Shown: in pieces, positions 1-13,700 of the stretch | Layout of the letters: every line of letters starts with the position of its first letter | How positions within the stretch are numbered: the stretch's first letter is position 1 | Assembly: GCA_019022495.1 (NCBI GenBank) | Contig: JAFEKR010000003.1 | Location: forward strand, 4,216,001-4,280,000 | Length of the DNA stretch: 64,000 bases | Source of the DNA: Epichloe hybrida | Taxonomy: Eukaryota; Ascomycota; Sordariomycetes; Hypocreales; Clavicipitaceae | Direction of reading: 5' to 3' | The notes under the pieces: model-generated | Told to the model about the DNA's origin: nothing | Databases searched by the model: none | The model's input: the letters and a program-made list of their open reading frames with translations, nothing else | Program-made: the position numbers and the translations under genes

Positions 1-3000
1 CACGGCAGCCGTCTTGAGGCCAGCAATGAGAATCGGAAGATGGGTGATGATATCCTTCTTTTCTGTCAAATGTGCCAAACTGCCAATAACTTGAGCGGCC
101 TTTCGTTTGGTGTTGGAACGGCCATCCAGACCACGCTGAAGAATCCGTGTAACGAGGGCCAGAGACGGCGCATCGAGGTAGTGAACGAATTGTACCTTGA
201 TTAAGGAGTCTAACGCTTCATCCGTGTACTTGGTTGGGTCACTGAGAGCCTTGAGAAGAACGTCCACCAGGCTCTTTATTTCAGGATTGTTGATGACCTC
301 ACCGAAACGCTTTAGACTCCGATTTGCTGCAGCGCGGACTTCCTTGTGACTGTCGTTTAGTACTCCAGTCAATGGTGGAATGATGTCAGGCAAGCTGTCA
401 GCCAGCTGATTGGGATCCAAATAAGCCATTGCACCGAGCAAGTCGCAGGCACCACGCTTACTGCGCCACTGCTGGTCGTCCAGCCCATGAAGAAGGGTCG
501 GCATGATCTGCTTCACACCGTAAGAACTCAATTTACCGAAGCAAGCCTTTGCAGCCGCGAGACAAGCATCTCGAACATCGCCATTGCTGTCGCCAAAACC
601 ACTCAACAACTGGGGGACAATCTGGAGCACATATGGTTCGAAAAGGCGGCCGAGCACAGTGGAAAGAAGTTCAAACGCTAGTAAAGCGGCTTCACGCTGG
701 TGGGCCTCTTTCTTGTTATCCATGGCGCTCTTGAGAGTGGACATGACACGATATTCCCGAAGTGACGCAATACCTCTGCCGAGAACCAAGCCTGCCAAGC
801 CGTAGGCTGCCCCGCGCTGGCTAGCATACTTCTTCGAATTGAGCAAATCATCCAACACCTGGTCGAAGTACTTGGAAGACTTGTCTGAACAAACCCTGAC
901 AAGAGGAGGCAGACACTCCGCAATGGCAAATTGCACGGTTTCGGACGGGGTGTTGAGGGTGACAAGAAGTCTTTCAATGACAACAGGGATCTTAGAGTCC
1001 CCTGGTGCAAGATGTCGGGCCAGGGCACCATACATGATGATGACGGCCTCGTTGATGCGATCTGCAGCAGTGCTGTTCTTGTCCGGCTGCTCCAAAGTTT
1101 TTTCGAACTTCTTCATTAGTGTGTCGATCATGCTCTTGCCATGAATTTCAGTAGCTGCGATTGCGGCCTCCAACATCTCTCTTCTGACATTGTCACTCTT
1201 GTCTCCCAGAGGTCCCGATTCGATGAGGAAGTCGAAAATCTCATCAATTTGCTTACTGTCCAATACTGGGGCGAGTTCTTTGAACGCTGAAGCGATGCCC
1301 TGGCGTGCATCCCAAGGATCGGATAAGTCCATCTTCTTGGGCATTCCAAATTCGTCCAATTGTTGGACCTTTGGCTTCGCCAGCTCGATGTACATTGATT
1401 GCAACTTGGGAATGACATCGGCCAGAGTACTCTTGTGCTGCTGGGCAGCTTCGGCCAAAGAGCGAGCCGCTGCTCTTCGAAGCTGGGGGTCTTTACTCTC
1501 CAAGTATGGTAGCATCCTCAAAGGAACGTCAGAGCCCACAGTAAACGCGCTTTCTTCCCAAATTTCTGCTCCGAGCTCTCGATTCTCTTGTTCATCATCA
1601 TGGCATGCCAGCCAGATCTCATCAGAGTACCCCAGCTCGGTCATGTCAACCTCGGAGCTTATCGACTGAAGAACGCTCGTTCTGACACTAGACTGCGAAA
1701 CTGTGGCGCCCTGTGCAAGCACAATCATCTCAGCTTGGCTCATGTTGGGAGCAATGCAGCGGCACATATCAGAGAAGCAGTCCTTGATAATCTTGTAGTG
1801 CTGAGTGTATTTTTGCAAAGATTGGATGAGGATGGTGAGAAGCTCTTCCCGCGGTACAGCTTCGTCAGAGCAAACGTCGGTGTGGAAAGAAAGGACTTCG
1901 ACTGCCAGAACCAATTGCGCATCTCTATCATCATTGTCTTCTCCAACGCCACCCTTTCGCAGCACATCCAACAAGAGGGGCATGATGTAAATGAGTGAAA
2001 CAGCATCAAAGGGGCGTTGTTCGCCCGCGAACCGCAAACGGTAGAGAACACGGGTAATGAGATCTTCTAGCCTTTCCTCATCAAAATTTTCGGCTAGCGT
2101 GATATCTCGAAGTCGCAAGGTGGCTATACCGATGAATTGGCGAATTGGGCCCAGCCGTGTTGACACCTTTTCTGAGCAAACAACGTATGCCAACGGAGCA
2201 ACGTCGCCGACAACAAGTCCAGCACCGGCATCAATTACAGCCAGAATGAAGCCCACGGCAGAACCTAGCCACAAAGTGGCATCAGTTGGTGGCCCGGTGG
2301 CTAGAGACTTGATGATACCAATTCCGCGAAGCAATTTGGCCTCGATCGCGCGGATGGAACTCCTGATAGCTGATTCCTTCTTGAGTTGTGCATTGACCTT
2401 GGAGGTTTCCTCTGCGGTTAGCTTGCGCTGCTGGCCTTTCTTTTGCTCAAGCTGACTCCTCAGCTCCTCCTCCCATTTCAAAATATCATAATCCTTGGTG
2501 TTCTTGTTTGGCGCACTATTTTGACCTTTTTTGGCCAAAACGTCTACGAAACACGTTCCTTCCGGAGTTCTGTAGATAGCGGCCTCCATGGGGCCGATGT
2601 TCTGCAGCTGTTTGGGGTCAAGATCGCGACCAATAAGCTCCATCAGTCGTGGAATGACGACCTCGGGGGCAACGAATGCAAGTTCAGCTGCAGCATTATA
2701 TGCAGCGTGTTGAATAACGTCGACCTTGAAGGTCAGATTAGCATGGCGGGGCGTTTCGGTGACCGAATGTGGGCAAAACTTGCCTTTTGGTCAATAGATG
2801 TCCTAGTACCAATTTCTTGGAAAAGTTCGTTCAAATGCTTCTTGGCGAGTGTTCCGGGATCAACAGCCATTCGTAGACACATGTCTATCCAGCTTGAACG
2901 AGGGATAAGCTCCGGCCTTGAAAGAACCAGTATAGAACATGCTTGGGATTCCAACTCGTCAGAAGAAATGCTTCCGCCAAGGCCAGAAATCTCGTGCGGA

Positions 3001-5142
3001 TCCAAGCATATTGAGCGTAAAACATTAATGAGGTTTGACTTTTCAATCTTGACGTCCTTTTCCTTCGCGTCATCGAGGCTGAAAGTGTTCCAGAGGCCAT
3101 TGACAATGTACTCGGATATCAGTTCTGGCCGCTCCACGTACAGCGATGACACAGATTTGACTGCTTCTGGCTGAGTTTTTGGCGGAACAGAGGGAGCTGT
3201 CATAAGATAAATGTATGCCTCTGCCCATGCCAGAGTTACATCTGCATCCGAATCCTCATTCAAGTTCTGCGCCGCTGACGACAATGCCCGGGAGAGCCAT
3301 CGCAAATCTTCCTCAGCTGTGACTTTACTGTACACACGATGGTTCAACAAGAATGAATGCTTTGCTATCAAAGACAGTGCATGACGGTAAATGGACGCTT
3401 CGGCCAACGCTGCACTAACAGAGGCATTGGGAAACTGACGTATCATGACTGGACTTAGAGCCGTCAAAATATAAGCACCAACGACGAGACCATTTTGCGC
3501 AGCTGATGCAGAGTTCGAAGTGACTTCCTGAAGGTTTGCGATTAATTTCGGCGTGACAGAGTCAGCAAAATCTGTGAGACCACTTGTTGCAGCAAGGTCT
3601 TCACAAGCTTGCAGGATGGCACCCGTTCGAAGCAACCAAAGCCTTCTCGAGGCAGTCTTTTTATCCGCAAGACCCTTTGTTACCGCATCAATCACAGGTT
3701 TGGGGAGGTCTCCCCCTTCCCTCAGTGTCATGATCGCGGCATGTGCCAGCGCTGACGTCTCTGCAGCGAGGGCCGCTTCGTTGCCCTCTTTTGCGGAGAT
3801 TGCTGACAGAGAAGTCAGAATCGCTCTGGCGCTCTGGGTCGACAACGGAATGACTTGGAGCATTTCTGAATGCAGGATCTTTTGCTCCGCCGCGGGGAGT
3901 TTGCCCGTTGCTAGGGGCGTGGCAATCTCGTCCACAACGTGCTCTAGTATTCGCATATCAGTACATTTGACGACAATGGCACGGAACGCTGAAATGGCGC
4001 CGCTGCGGATTGTCGGGTTGCTAGATTTGATGTTGGATAGAAGAGGCTTCAAAAGCTTGCCATCCAGAGTTTTTGATAGATCGAAGTCAGCTGGGAGCGA
4101 TGACACGAACGGCTTCAAGACACCAGCAAGGACAACCTCCGGAGCTCGCAAGAGGCCCTTCTCAATGGCAGGGACAAGACTTTTGTCCACGTCCTCAACG
4201 GTAGCAAAGCTTTTGAAGAAATCAGCCAGCCCCGAAGATACATGTTCCGGCAGTGCGCTCCGTGATCCGACAATTTCTCGAGAATAAAACTCATAATATC
4301 TTGGCTTCAAAGTTGCCAACACTGTTTTCAAGGGCGCTTGGCGAGCGGAAACCCCAGCAATAATTCCGAGAACAACGGCGTATTTAGCTGTCGACTGGCT
4401 GCCGATTGTCGTCAAGGTCGTTACTGCTGTCACGAGGCGTTTTTCTTGAGTGTCTGGTGACGAGAGTAGCTTTCGAAATCCCCGTCTTGTTAAACCAATG
4501 GCCGAGCGCTTAACTCCACTTCTGACACCAGATTGTAAGGACTTTTCTACGGCATCTGCATTGGTAAGAAGGATGTCGTTGCCAAGCTGGTCCCAGATCT
4601 CGTTTCCTACGTGCTGCATGAGTAGACTGCACCACTCAGTCAAGACGAAAACATTCGACTTTGCGATTCCTGGTTTCTGTATCTCGATTCGCATAGCCTT
4701 GACCAATGGCAGCAGGTTCTGCGAGCTGGCACCAGCTGTAATGATACTCGTTATGCATTTTTGAACCGCCAGTCTTGATTCTCGGTCTCTGTAAAACACG
4801 TGGGTAGCGAAAAGGAGGTTCAGGATCTCAGATATGGTCCATTCGTCAACGACTGGATATGTATGTATTCAGTTTCAGATTCAGGTGCTGGAAAAGTATT
4901 TACGACTGGCCAGAGAAGAGAAGCTAGCTACCTTTGCGTCGAATAGCATCATCGACGTGATGTAGCTGTGCTATCCGGACAGAAGTGGACGATAAGCTCA
5001 GCGCCTGCCCAATGGCAACGAGGTCGAACCCTGCCGAAGTAGTTGCTGGGCCGTCGGCGCCAGCCAACCCTTCAGACATTTCGACAATTGGACAGCGATT
5101 GATTTGGCGGCGAAACCATTGGGGGATACCGAGCGCCGTCAA
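1..5142 (-). CDS. GCN1: GCN1, eIF2-alpha kinase activator (N-terminal part, runs off left edge)
   Basis: Ribosome-bound HEAT-repeat protein that with Gcn20 relays uncharged-tRNA stress to the kinase Gcn2. Three exons on the minus strand: 5142-4932, 4852-2784 and 2724-1. They sum to 5004 nt, exactly 1668 codons, with no stop, and I checked the frame line by line over most of exon 3. Intron 1 is 79 nt (GTAGCT...CCAG). Intron 2 is 59 nt and has a GC donor (AAG|GCAAGT) with a GCTAATC-like branch point. The N-terminal part (YRDRESRLAVQ) and long alpha-helical repeats fit Gcn1. The eEF3-like HEAT stretch lies near the window edge; the Gcn2-binding RWDBD expected downstream is outside. The start could also be the Met at 5082 (MSEGLAG), 20 codons later. 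It is divergent from the helicase at 5835. Family sure; start less so. Confidence 0.93.
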
Positions 5143-5834
5143 TCTTCCGCTCCGCCTGTTGCTGGCTAAGTTGAGGAGACGGGAATGAAGAAATCTAGGT
5201 CAAGTTGATCAATGGATGTAGAGGGAGCCTTGGTGTTATAGGCTTCGAGGCGTCGGGGCGTCGAGGCGTCGAGGAGTCGAGAGGCCGACGATGTAGATAT
5301 CACGGTTCAATACACAATAGGTAAAAAAAAAGGTTTCGCTGACATACACATGGTGGCCATGCACCTGTGTTTCCGACTGGATGCCAGGTCTTTCAAAATC
5401 CACCCCACGTTGAAATGTAGTTGCAGCCCCGCCCGGGAGCACTTTCGTGGATGGCTTTTTTCCCCTTCACCGCCCGCTTTCTTTACTTGCGTATGAATTG
5501 ATTGCTGTACATCTGAGGCTTTGAGCAGTGCGAAGGCCCAGCTAGCCTCTGATAGCAAAGGCATGTAGGTGCAGGTGCAAATACAGTGACACCAGGCCCA
5601 GAAGCTTGCCCGGACCACATTTCAGTTCTTCCCGCTCAGGTGCCTCAGTCTAGTCGGTACTGGTTCTCCAGTGCTGTCTCATTAGATGTCCCCCGTTATT
5701 GATCTACCAACCAGACCAAACGGTTTCTACCCGAGCACTAAACATCATCGCACAACATCACCGACAAGTCGCTTGCTTTGCTTTGCTCCCCCCCCTCCCC
5801 CCCTCCCCCAAAATTCAGCCCTACGCCCGTGGGA
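5143..5834. promoter_or_regulatory. Divergent promoter region GCN1 / DHX29-like helicase
   Basis: This 692-bp gap separates two divergently transcribed genes and should carry both 5' regions. It has an imperfect GTCGAGGCGTCG-type repeat at about 5248-5282. A C/T-rich tract (about 5785-5815) lies just before the helicase ATG, as is usual for fungal promoters. No longer conserved ORF is evident. Confidence 0.55.
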
Positions 5835-8800
5835 ATGGCAAAGAGGAAGAAGACTGCCGCCAATCCGGCTCGTGGCTTTGCTACCACCTCAATTGCCTCG
5901 AAACCCCGGCCTGAAGTCCCGGAGTCGGAGTCAAAGCCATCGCCCCGAATCTCCAAGACGGCTGATGGTGCCCCTCCATCGTCAGAAGATGCCCCGCCAT
6001 CCACCAATTCCGCATCTGGTGATGCTGCTGGCCAGCAGAATCAGCACGAAAAACCCCTCAGCCCCGAAGAATTTGAGAAACAGCTTGAGGAATCCGAACT
6101 TCAGCTTCTCGTCGAGAAACATTCCCAGAAAATAAAACGTGATGCGCAGAGACAACGAACGCGGTTAGACACCGATCGTCGACTCCTTCGGGGCCAGGCT
6201 GACTTGGTCAATGCTCCGAAATGGCTACCCTCCGATATGGTTGGCTACATTCTCGACCTCATCAAGGCAGAAACTCGGTTCTCGGCTTCAAACGTGTCAT
6301 CTGAACATGTTGGTACCGGTAAACTGCCCTCCGAGGAGGACATGATCGTACGCCTATGGACACTTCGCCAGACCTTGGCTGCTGCTGGATTTCCAGAGGT
6401 GAGGGTCGAGACTGCTTTGAAACACATATTGGATATTGCACCCAATGTATCATCTGCCTTCAAAGACTCCATATGGGGTTTGGATGAAGCTCTAGACTGG
6501 TTAGCTCGAGAATGCTCTCTCGACGAACTTCCCTCCTACGAATACAAGGGCAAGCCTATCTCAAAAGGTAACAAGCGTCGAAACAAATCACAAAACCATC
6601 ACATCTTGAGCATATGTGCTAAATAATTTTCTAGATACCCCTACAGATACTCCCAACATTCCCCGATCAAGTACCCTCAAACCTTCATCGAACTCCGTCA
6701 AAAACAAAGCGTCCGCACGCGGGAACAAGCCTGCACCGTCCCCGAAGAAATTGGTTGTGACATACGATCTCGACATAGAGCCGGATGATTTAGAACCTGA
6801 ATACGTGTCAGCAAAAGCGCAGCTTTTGGAGCTCAGTCGTGGCAAAAATGCGGCCAACGCAGAAAGCGAGGTTCCAATGGAAATCGCCAAGCTCGAAGCC
6901 AAGATCCGAAAGATTGAAAACGACGTTTTGTTTGATAGATTCAGTGCTGAACAGAAATGGAAGTCTGAGAGGATAATTATTGAAAAGCAGTTAGCTGCCG
7001 CAAAGAAGGAAGCCCAGGCTATGGCACAGGAAGAGAAGGATGCTGCAGAGGCAGAGACTCACTGTAAGCCAAAGGAAGATGATGTAAATGAAGAGGCTGA
7101 ACGCATCGCGGCAGAAATACTTGCTCAACAGTATGACGATGACGATGATATCAGCGGGCTGTTCGCATCGCTGCCTCAAAACGAGGTTGATCCGGACACT
7201 GGCAGAACCCTGACTACCATCAACTCTGCAGACGGAACCAAGTTAGTTCTTCGCGATTTTGGAAAATGGACGGGAGTCAGTCCTATGAGGGTACTAGAAG
7301 AGGCTTGCCGTTCGAGGTACATATTTCTTTTCCTGTACTTGCATTCAGGAGCTTTGGGGCTAACAACTTTTACCAAGGGACGCTTCGGCCAAATTCAAAT
7401 ACACAGCTGTATCGGAGGCTACGTTTGCAAGTCGTCACTCTCTCGAAATCGAGTGGAAGAAAGCACAGGAGCCGCCTCAAGCTTTAGCATCTTCGGAAGT
7501 TCAAATTTTGACTGATGCCACGTACTTTAATTTTACCATGATAGGTATAGCAACGTCTGATTCAAAGCAATCTGAAGCTTATATCAGTACAGTCGCGCTG
7601 TTTCATATATTCAGTAGTAGCCCGAAAGAAGAAAAAGTCAACCTTCGTCTGCCGCCAGTCTGGAAGGATCTCTGGGCTGAATTGGCGGAAGCAAAGAAGA
7701 ATTACCTGGACTCCCAAGATAGAGAGTCTGTTCGCTCACTAAGGACCTTGGTCCGACAAAGGCAAGATCAAGAACTCGAAGACGGTGTTCTTGCATTCCG
7801 AGGCCGTGGAGGGAACAAAACTTCGTCAGATTCGGCCGATATTGCATTACTGGATCGTTCAAAGTTGAACGCTGCCAACGCCGAGGCACTAAAGAAGATA
7901 TGGGCCGAGAAAGCTGGCACCAACAAGTTTCAATTCATGCTTCAGTCCCGTATGCAGCTTCCCATGTGGCAGTTTCGACCGCAGGTCTTGAAAACTGTGG
8001 ATGACAATCAAGTGGTGATCGTTTGCGGAGAGACTGGGTGCGGCAAGAGTACCCAAGTGCCCGCTTTCTTGTTGGAGCATGAACTTTCGCAGGGCAAACA
8101 TTGCAAGATCTACTGCACAGAACCTCGGCGAATTTCGGCCATATCTCTGGCAAAGCGTGTAAGCGAGGAGCTTGGTGAGAATAAGGGCGAATTAGGAACA
8201 AATAGATCGCTTGTGGGCTACTCTATTCGACTTGAGGCCAACACACATCAAGAGAAACCCGACTAGTCTTTGCTACAACTGGTATCGTCATGCGTATGTT
8301 GGAGGGATCTAATGACTTGCGTGAGGTCACTCATTTGGTGCTTGACGAGGTACACGAGCGGTCTATAGACAGCGACTTCCTTCTCATTGTTTTGAAAAAG
8401 CTCTTGATAAGAAGAAAAGACCTCAAGGTTGTTCTCATGTCTGCTACCGTGGATGCCGAGCGATTCTCCAACTACCTCGGCGGGGCTCCAATTCTCAACG
8501 TCCCAGGACGAACCTTTCCCGTTGACGTACGGTATCTGGAAGACGCCGTTGAACTGACGGGTTACAGACCAAGTGATTCTGTCGAGGAGGAAATGGTCGA
8601 CCTTGACGATGACGCGGCGGAAGGGGAAAGTAACAATGGCCCGAAGAGTGAAATTTCCTCGAGCCTTGCCGCCTATTCTGCTCAGACAAGAAACACCTTG
8701 GCCCAACTGGACGAGTACCGGATTGATTTCGATCTCATCCTGCAATTGATGGTGCGGATAGCATCAGAGGAATCCCTCCAGTCATACAGCAAGGCGATCC

Positions 8801-10501
8801 TCGTTTTCCTGCCAGGCATAGCAGAAATCCGAACCCTCAATGACATGCTCCTCGGAGATCCTCGTTTCGCCAAACACTGGCTGGTGTACCCTTTGCACTC
8901 ATCGATCGCAACCGACGACCAAGAATCAGCCTTTCTCGTCCCTCCTCCGGGGATGCGAAAGATCGTCTTGGCCACCAACATCGCCGAAACAGGTATCACT
9001 ATCCCGGATGTTACCTGCGTGATAGACACCGGAAAGCATCGTGAAATGCGCTTTGATGAGAAGAAACAACTGTCTCGCCTAATTGACACCTTTATTTCGC
9101 GCGCCAACGCAAAGCAAAGACGCGGCCGTGCTGGTCGTGTTCAAAACGGTCTCTGCTTCCACATGTTTACGAAATACCGACACGACAACATCATGAGCGA
9201 CCAACAGACGCCTGAGATGCTACGACTCTCCCTACAGGACTTGGCTATCCGTGTTAAAATTTGCAAAATCGGCGGCATCGAAGAGACTCTCAGCGACGCT
9301 CTCGATGCGCCATCTGCCAAGAACATTCGTCGTGCTATTGACGCACTGGTGGATGTTCGTGCTTTGACATCAACTGAGGAACTCACGCCCTTGGGGCATC
9401 AACTGGCGAGACTACCACTGGACGTCTTCCTGGGCAAGCTTATCCTCCTGGGTACCATCTTCAAGTGCCTGGACATGGCCATCACCGTAGCAGCAATCCT
9501 ATCGTCCAAGTCCCCCTTTTCCGCTCCCTTTGGTCATCGTGCTCAAGCAGACAATGCAAGAATGGCATTTCGCCGCGGCGACTCCGATCTCCTCACCATC
9601 TATAACGCCTATTCTGCGTGGAAACGGGTCTGCCAAGCCAACAGTGGCCTGGGCAAAGAGTTCCAGTTCTGCCGCAAGAACTTCCTCAGTCAACAGACTT
9701 TGGCCAACATTGAAGACCTCAAGGGCCAGCTTCTTGTTTCCCTCGCAGATTCCGGGTTCCTCTCTCTGACAGAGGAAGAACGCCGAGCCCTATCCCGTCT
9801 CCGATTCGCTCAAGGTCGTCGACGACAACAAAACTTCTACGAAGTTCCACGACGAGTCAACATCAATTCTGACAACGACCTTGTTTCGTCATCAGTAATT
9901 GCATGGAGTTTCTACCCAAAATTGCTTGTGAGAGATACCTCCGGAACAAAGGGCCTTCGAAACATCGGCAACAACCAATCCATCAGCTTGCACCCTACAT
10001 CCGTGAACAGAGGATTTCTAGATATCAAGTGGCTGTCATACTACCACATCATGCAATCGAAAACGTATGACCACCTCCTTTCCAAATACTAGAATTCATT
10101 GACGCACTAACATCCGACACAGAGTCTACCATGCCCACGAAACTACGGCCGTGGAACCCTTCGCCATCGCCCTTCTCTGCGGTGATGTTCGCTGTGATGT
10201 AAGTGTCGTCGCACTGGGCTTCTCGTGCCCAGTATCGCTAACTCGTCATAAGATGTTCTCCGGTGTCATTATTCTAGACGGCAACAGAGGCCGCTTCGCC
10301 CTTCCAGACTGGAAAACGATGCTTGTCGTCAAAGTCTTGCGCACGCGTCTCCGCGAGCTTCTCACGCGTTCATTTAAGCAGCCTGGAAAGCTACCTACTG
10401 CTCAACAGGAGAAATGGCTAGAAGTATGGCAGAAGCTATTTACTCCCGACCAGGGGAGTGATGGCAAGCTGGGCATGTCGATTGCTGTGGGCAAGGCATA
10501 G
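5835..10501 (+). CDS. DHX29/YLR419W-like DEAH-box RNA helicase, frameshifted
   Basis: Translation-associated DExH RNA helicase. Exons: 5835-6567, 6635-7316, 7378-10064, 10123-10198, 10253-10501. After removing two surplus bases near 8241-8247 the model gives exactly 1474 residues. Domains: a basic start (MAKRKKT), UBA-like helices (about 150-240), a central RWD/dsRBM-like part, motif I GETGCGKST (about 688), motif II DEVH (about 794), SAT (about 826), QRRGRAGR (about 1050), then HA2 and OB-fold regions. At ACACACA (8241-8247) the frame shifts and meets TAG at 8264. The interrupted conserved stretch, IRLEAN followed by TSRETRLVFATTG, reads correctly in two frames on either side. The last intron (54 nt, 10199-10252) is in frame and stop-free, so retention would be silent. 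AATAAA lies at 10635. The Met at 5835 is preferred over 5778 because homologues start with a basic MAKKKK-like segment. Confidence 0.88.
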
Positions 10502-10798
10502 GTTGCCAGGCGCGCAGTATCAATGGGGTGAAGAGTCTCATGGAAGTTCGCATGGCAAAATCCAGAGTCGCATGCGTGGTACGGGCATGGCATCGGCGAA
10601 AATGTCACAGAAAGAACAAAAAAAACTTTTGCGCAATAAATAAGACGTTGCAAGTCATGAGACACGTGCTACAAAATTATATTGGTTCCAGTACTAATTC
10701 GCGTGCATGGCAGCCCATCCATTTCGTTAAGTTTCGGTGCATGCTTTCCCTCTCACCGTCATAAACGTACATGATTATATCAGCGCCGCGAGATCAAG
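10502..10798. other. Shared 3' region of convergent helicase and PRP24
   Basis: This short A/T-richer gap lies between two converging genes. An AATAAA at 10635-10640 suits the plus-strand gene. No ORF or repeat stands out. Confidence 0.5.
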
Positions 10799-13700
10799 CT
10801 ATTCATTCTGTGCCCGTGGTCCATCCTCCTTCTTCCCCGCCAGAAACATTGCCTTGAAATCAGCATTGCTCTTCTGCTGCTGCGCACCAGGATTGCCACT
10901 TTCGGTCACCGTTGCAGTCGGGCTGGCCCCCGAAGAGGAAGCAGTCTTCCTTGGAGCAAAGCCCAACGCTCTCTTTGGGCCGGTCCTCCCCTGTGCAGAT
11001 CGGCGAACAGCCTGTGGGGGGGGCATAAGGCCACCTTTTGGCTTCTTATCCTTCTGGGCCCTTTCATTCTCATTCGTTCTGTTGCCCTTGTTGCCGGGTC
11101 GGTTCTGGCGAAGCTCATCCGGGGACCCCGTGCGAAGCTTGTGGCCCTCGTACTCCATACTATTTAGTTGAAGGGCTGCCTTGCCAGCGGTGCGTACGTC
11201 TGCGAATTCGATAATGGCACCGCCATGGCCAGGCTGATGGATGAGCTTGGTGATGGGACCTAGCGGCTCGACGAGAGCCCTGACGCGAGCGTCATTGACG
11301 ATGTCAGGAAGGCCCATGAGAGCAATCGTCCTGGCTGCGATCTCTGACGACAAGGGCTTGTCGTCACTTCGCGTTGCATCCTTCAGTGCCTCGTCGCCTT
11401 CGTCGTCGTCGTCGTGAATTGAGTCGGGGGGGGCTGGGGAGGCGGAAAAGCGCTGGAGATCTGATGACTTGGCGGTAGGCTTCACCTTGTTCTCCTTCGA
11501 AACTTCGGCTTTGATGATCTGGGAGCGGAATTTGGTATTGTTCAGCTCCTCGACAGCCTTGGCAGCTTGCTCTTTGGTCTCAAAGTCCAGAAAGGCAAAG
11601 CCGCGATTTCGGCCGGCCATGTTTTGGGGAATATTGACTCTCTGCACCGTTCCAAACTTGCCAAACACGTCACGGATCTCGGCCTCCGAGGCGGCTTGGT
11701 CCAGGTTGCTGATGTGGACTTCACGCCCTTCGGCGACGGCACCCTCGCGGCTCTTCTTTCGATTCGGGTTCGAGTATTTCGCGAGAAGTTTGAATTTCCC
11801 ATCCAAAAGTTTGCCCTCCTTGGCGACGGCTTTGGCAGATGCCTCTCTATCGAAGAAAGAAAGGTAGCAAAAGCGGCGGTGTGCATTGACCTTCAAGCTG
11901 GGCCAACGAATGCTCAGGATCTCGCCGCAGTCTCGGAACAAATCTCTGATGTACTTCTCGTCGGCGGCAGGAGGAAAGTTTGCAATGTATACTGTTAGAT
12001 CGTGGCCCGGCTGGACGCTGATTTGTGACTCTCCAAAGTATTTGGCGTCTCTGAGTAGAGCAGATTGTGCTTCTTCGGTTGAGCGATATTCGATCAATGC
12101 CGTCGTAGTTTGCTCTTTTTCATCCTTGTAAAAAGCGGTTATGTTGTTGATGTGGCCATATGGCCTGAAATACTTTCGAACTTCGGTTTGTGTTGCCTCA
12201 TACGGCAGGTTCGTGACAAGAATGGTCGAATTCTCTCTGTCGCGCTTCGCAGGTTGGCTGGTAGATTCGCCGTCGACAGCCTCGTGACTGTTTCTCTGAC
12301 GCTTGTTGCCACTTACCTCATCATCTTGTGCTGTGTCCGCAAGAGATTTTCGCTTTCTTTTGGAGCCAGTTGGCGAGGACGCTGTTTCGGCACCAGGCTG
12401 CTCCTGAGGTCGGACCTCTGCCTGGGCTTGGGCTTGGGCTTGGGCTTGGGCTTGGGCTTCATAATAAGCGGCATATTGCGCAGCCTGAGCCTCTTCCTCC
12501 CGCTTTCGACGATGTCTGAGGACCTTCTGGGTGTGATGAACAAAGTCACTGGCCTGTCGCAATACTTCTGGCGTTTCGTAGAGGCTGCAATGCTGTGAGT
12601 AGACCTCGAGAATCTTCTCCGGCCAGTCGATCGATTCGCGTGTCGCAGCAGAATGTAGGGTTACAGTGGCCATCGACGGTGTTTTATAGCCGGACCCTCG
12701 AGGGGGATTGGACGCAAAAACGAACATCTCCCATGTGTATCGATTGAACCAGAAATCGTAGCTGTTGGCATGGATGGCGTTTTGTTCAAGCTTGTTCCAT
12801 ACAGCCCTTGCCTCATCGTGTGCGACTTTTGTCTCTGTCAGATACTGGATATAGATTCTTTCCAGTCGATATTTTGGATCTCCCTGGAATTCTTTCCCGT
12901 AGAGCTTCTTGCCCGTTTTCATGACCAAATCCATGGAAGCTTTGATTCCAGCCTCTAGAGCGCGAAGTCTATCGTTGTCTGCCTCTTTGATCGCGGTTCT
13001 TCTCAGATATGAGCACCATGCACTATACATCACAATCATGCTCTCCATGCCATCTTTGCATAGCTGGGCATCAACAGTCGCCGCGTCTTTGATGGATTCG
13101 ATTTGATCAAACGGTAGACCCGCCTCTTCAGCGCATTGTATGTATCTGCTCCAAAGCTGTCCAGATCTTGGGCAATGTTGTACTGCTCTCCGAGACGCGT
13201 CAAGACCCCGGGCCGGAAAGGACGAAGCATCAGAAGTCGAAGACAGAAACACCATGTACTCTTGCCATGCGTCCTCATCGGTCGCGAATAAGCCTGTGAG
13301 GGCTCTGTCAAACAAGCCAGAGCAGAGGCAGATCGAAAGTTTGGTGTCTCTCTGCTTTCTCTTGGTTCCGCGCACTTCCCAATCCAGGTATTCTCGAAGT
13401 AACGTCTTTTGTGCCTCGACATCGCCATTACGCTCGGCCTGCTTCAGCTTCAGCTCAAATGGATCACGGGCTTCGACGGCTCTCTTCGGCTCTTGGGCGT
13501 TGGTTGTGATTTCTTTCATGGTGTCTTCCCATGCATCTTGATTGTACTCGGACAGAAAGCTTGAGAAGGATTGCGAGGTTTCTTCCCAGGTGAGGTGAGG
13601 TGTCGCCAACCGGTCGCGATAAAGCCGGGTTACCCTGTTCAGAAGTTCGAGTGTCTGGTTGTTGCGAAAGTTTTCGACTTGGAGCGAAATCCAGCGGTTC

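Noticed and set aside
2733..2790. End of GCN1 at the stop near 2733
   Set aside because: The GC-AG intron removes it and the next 908 codons are open and Gcn1-like.
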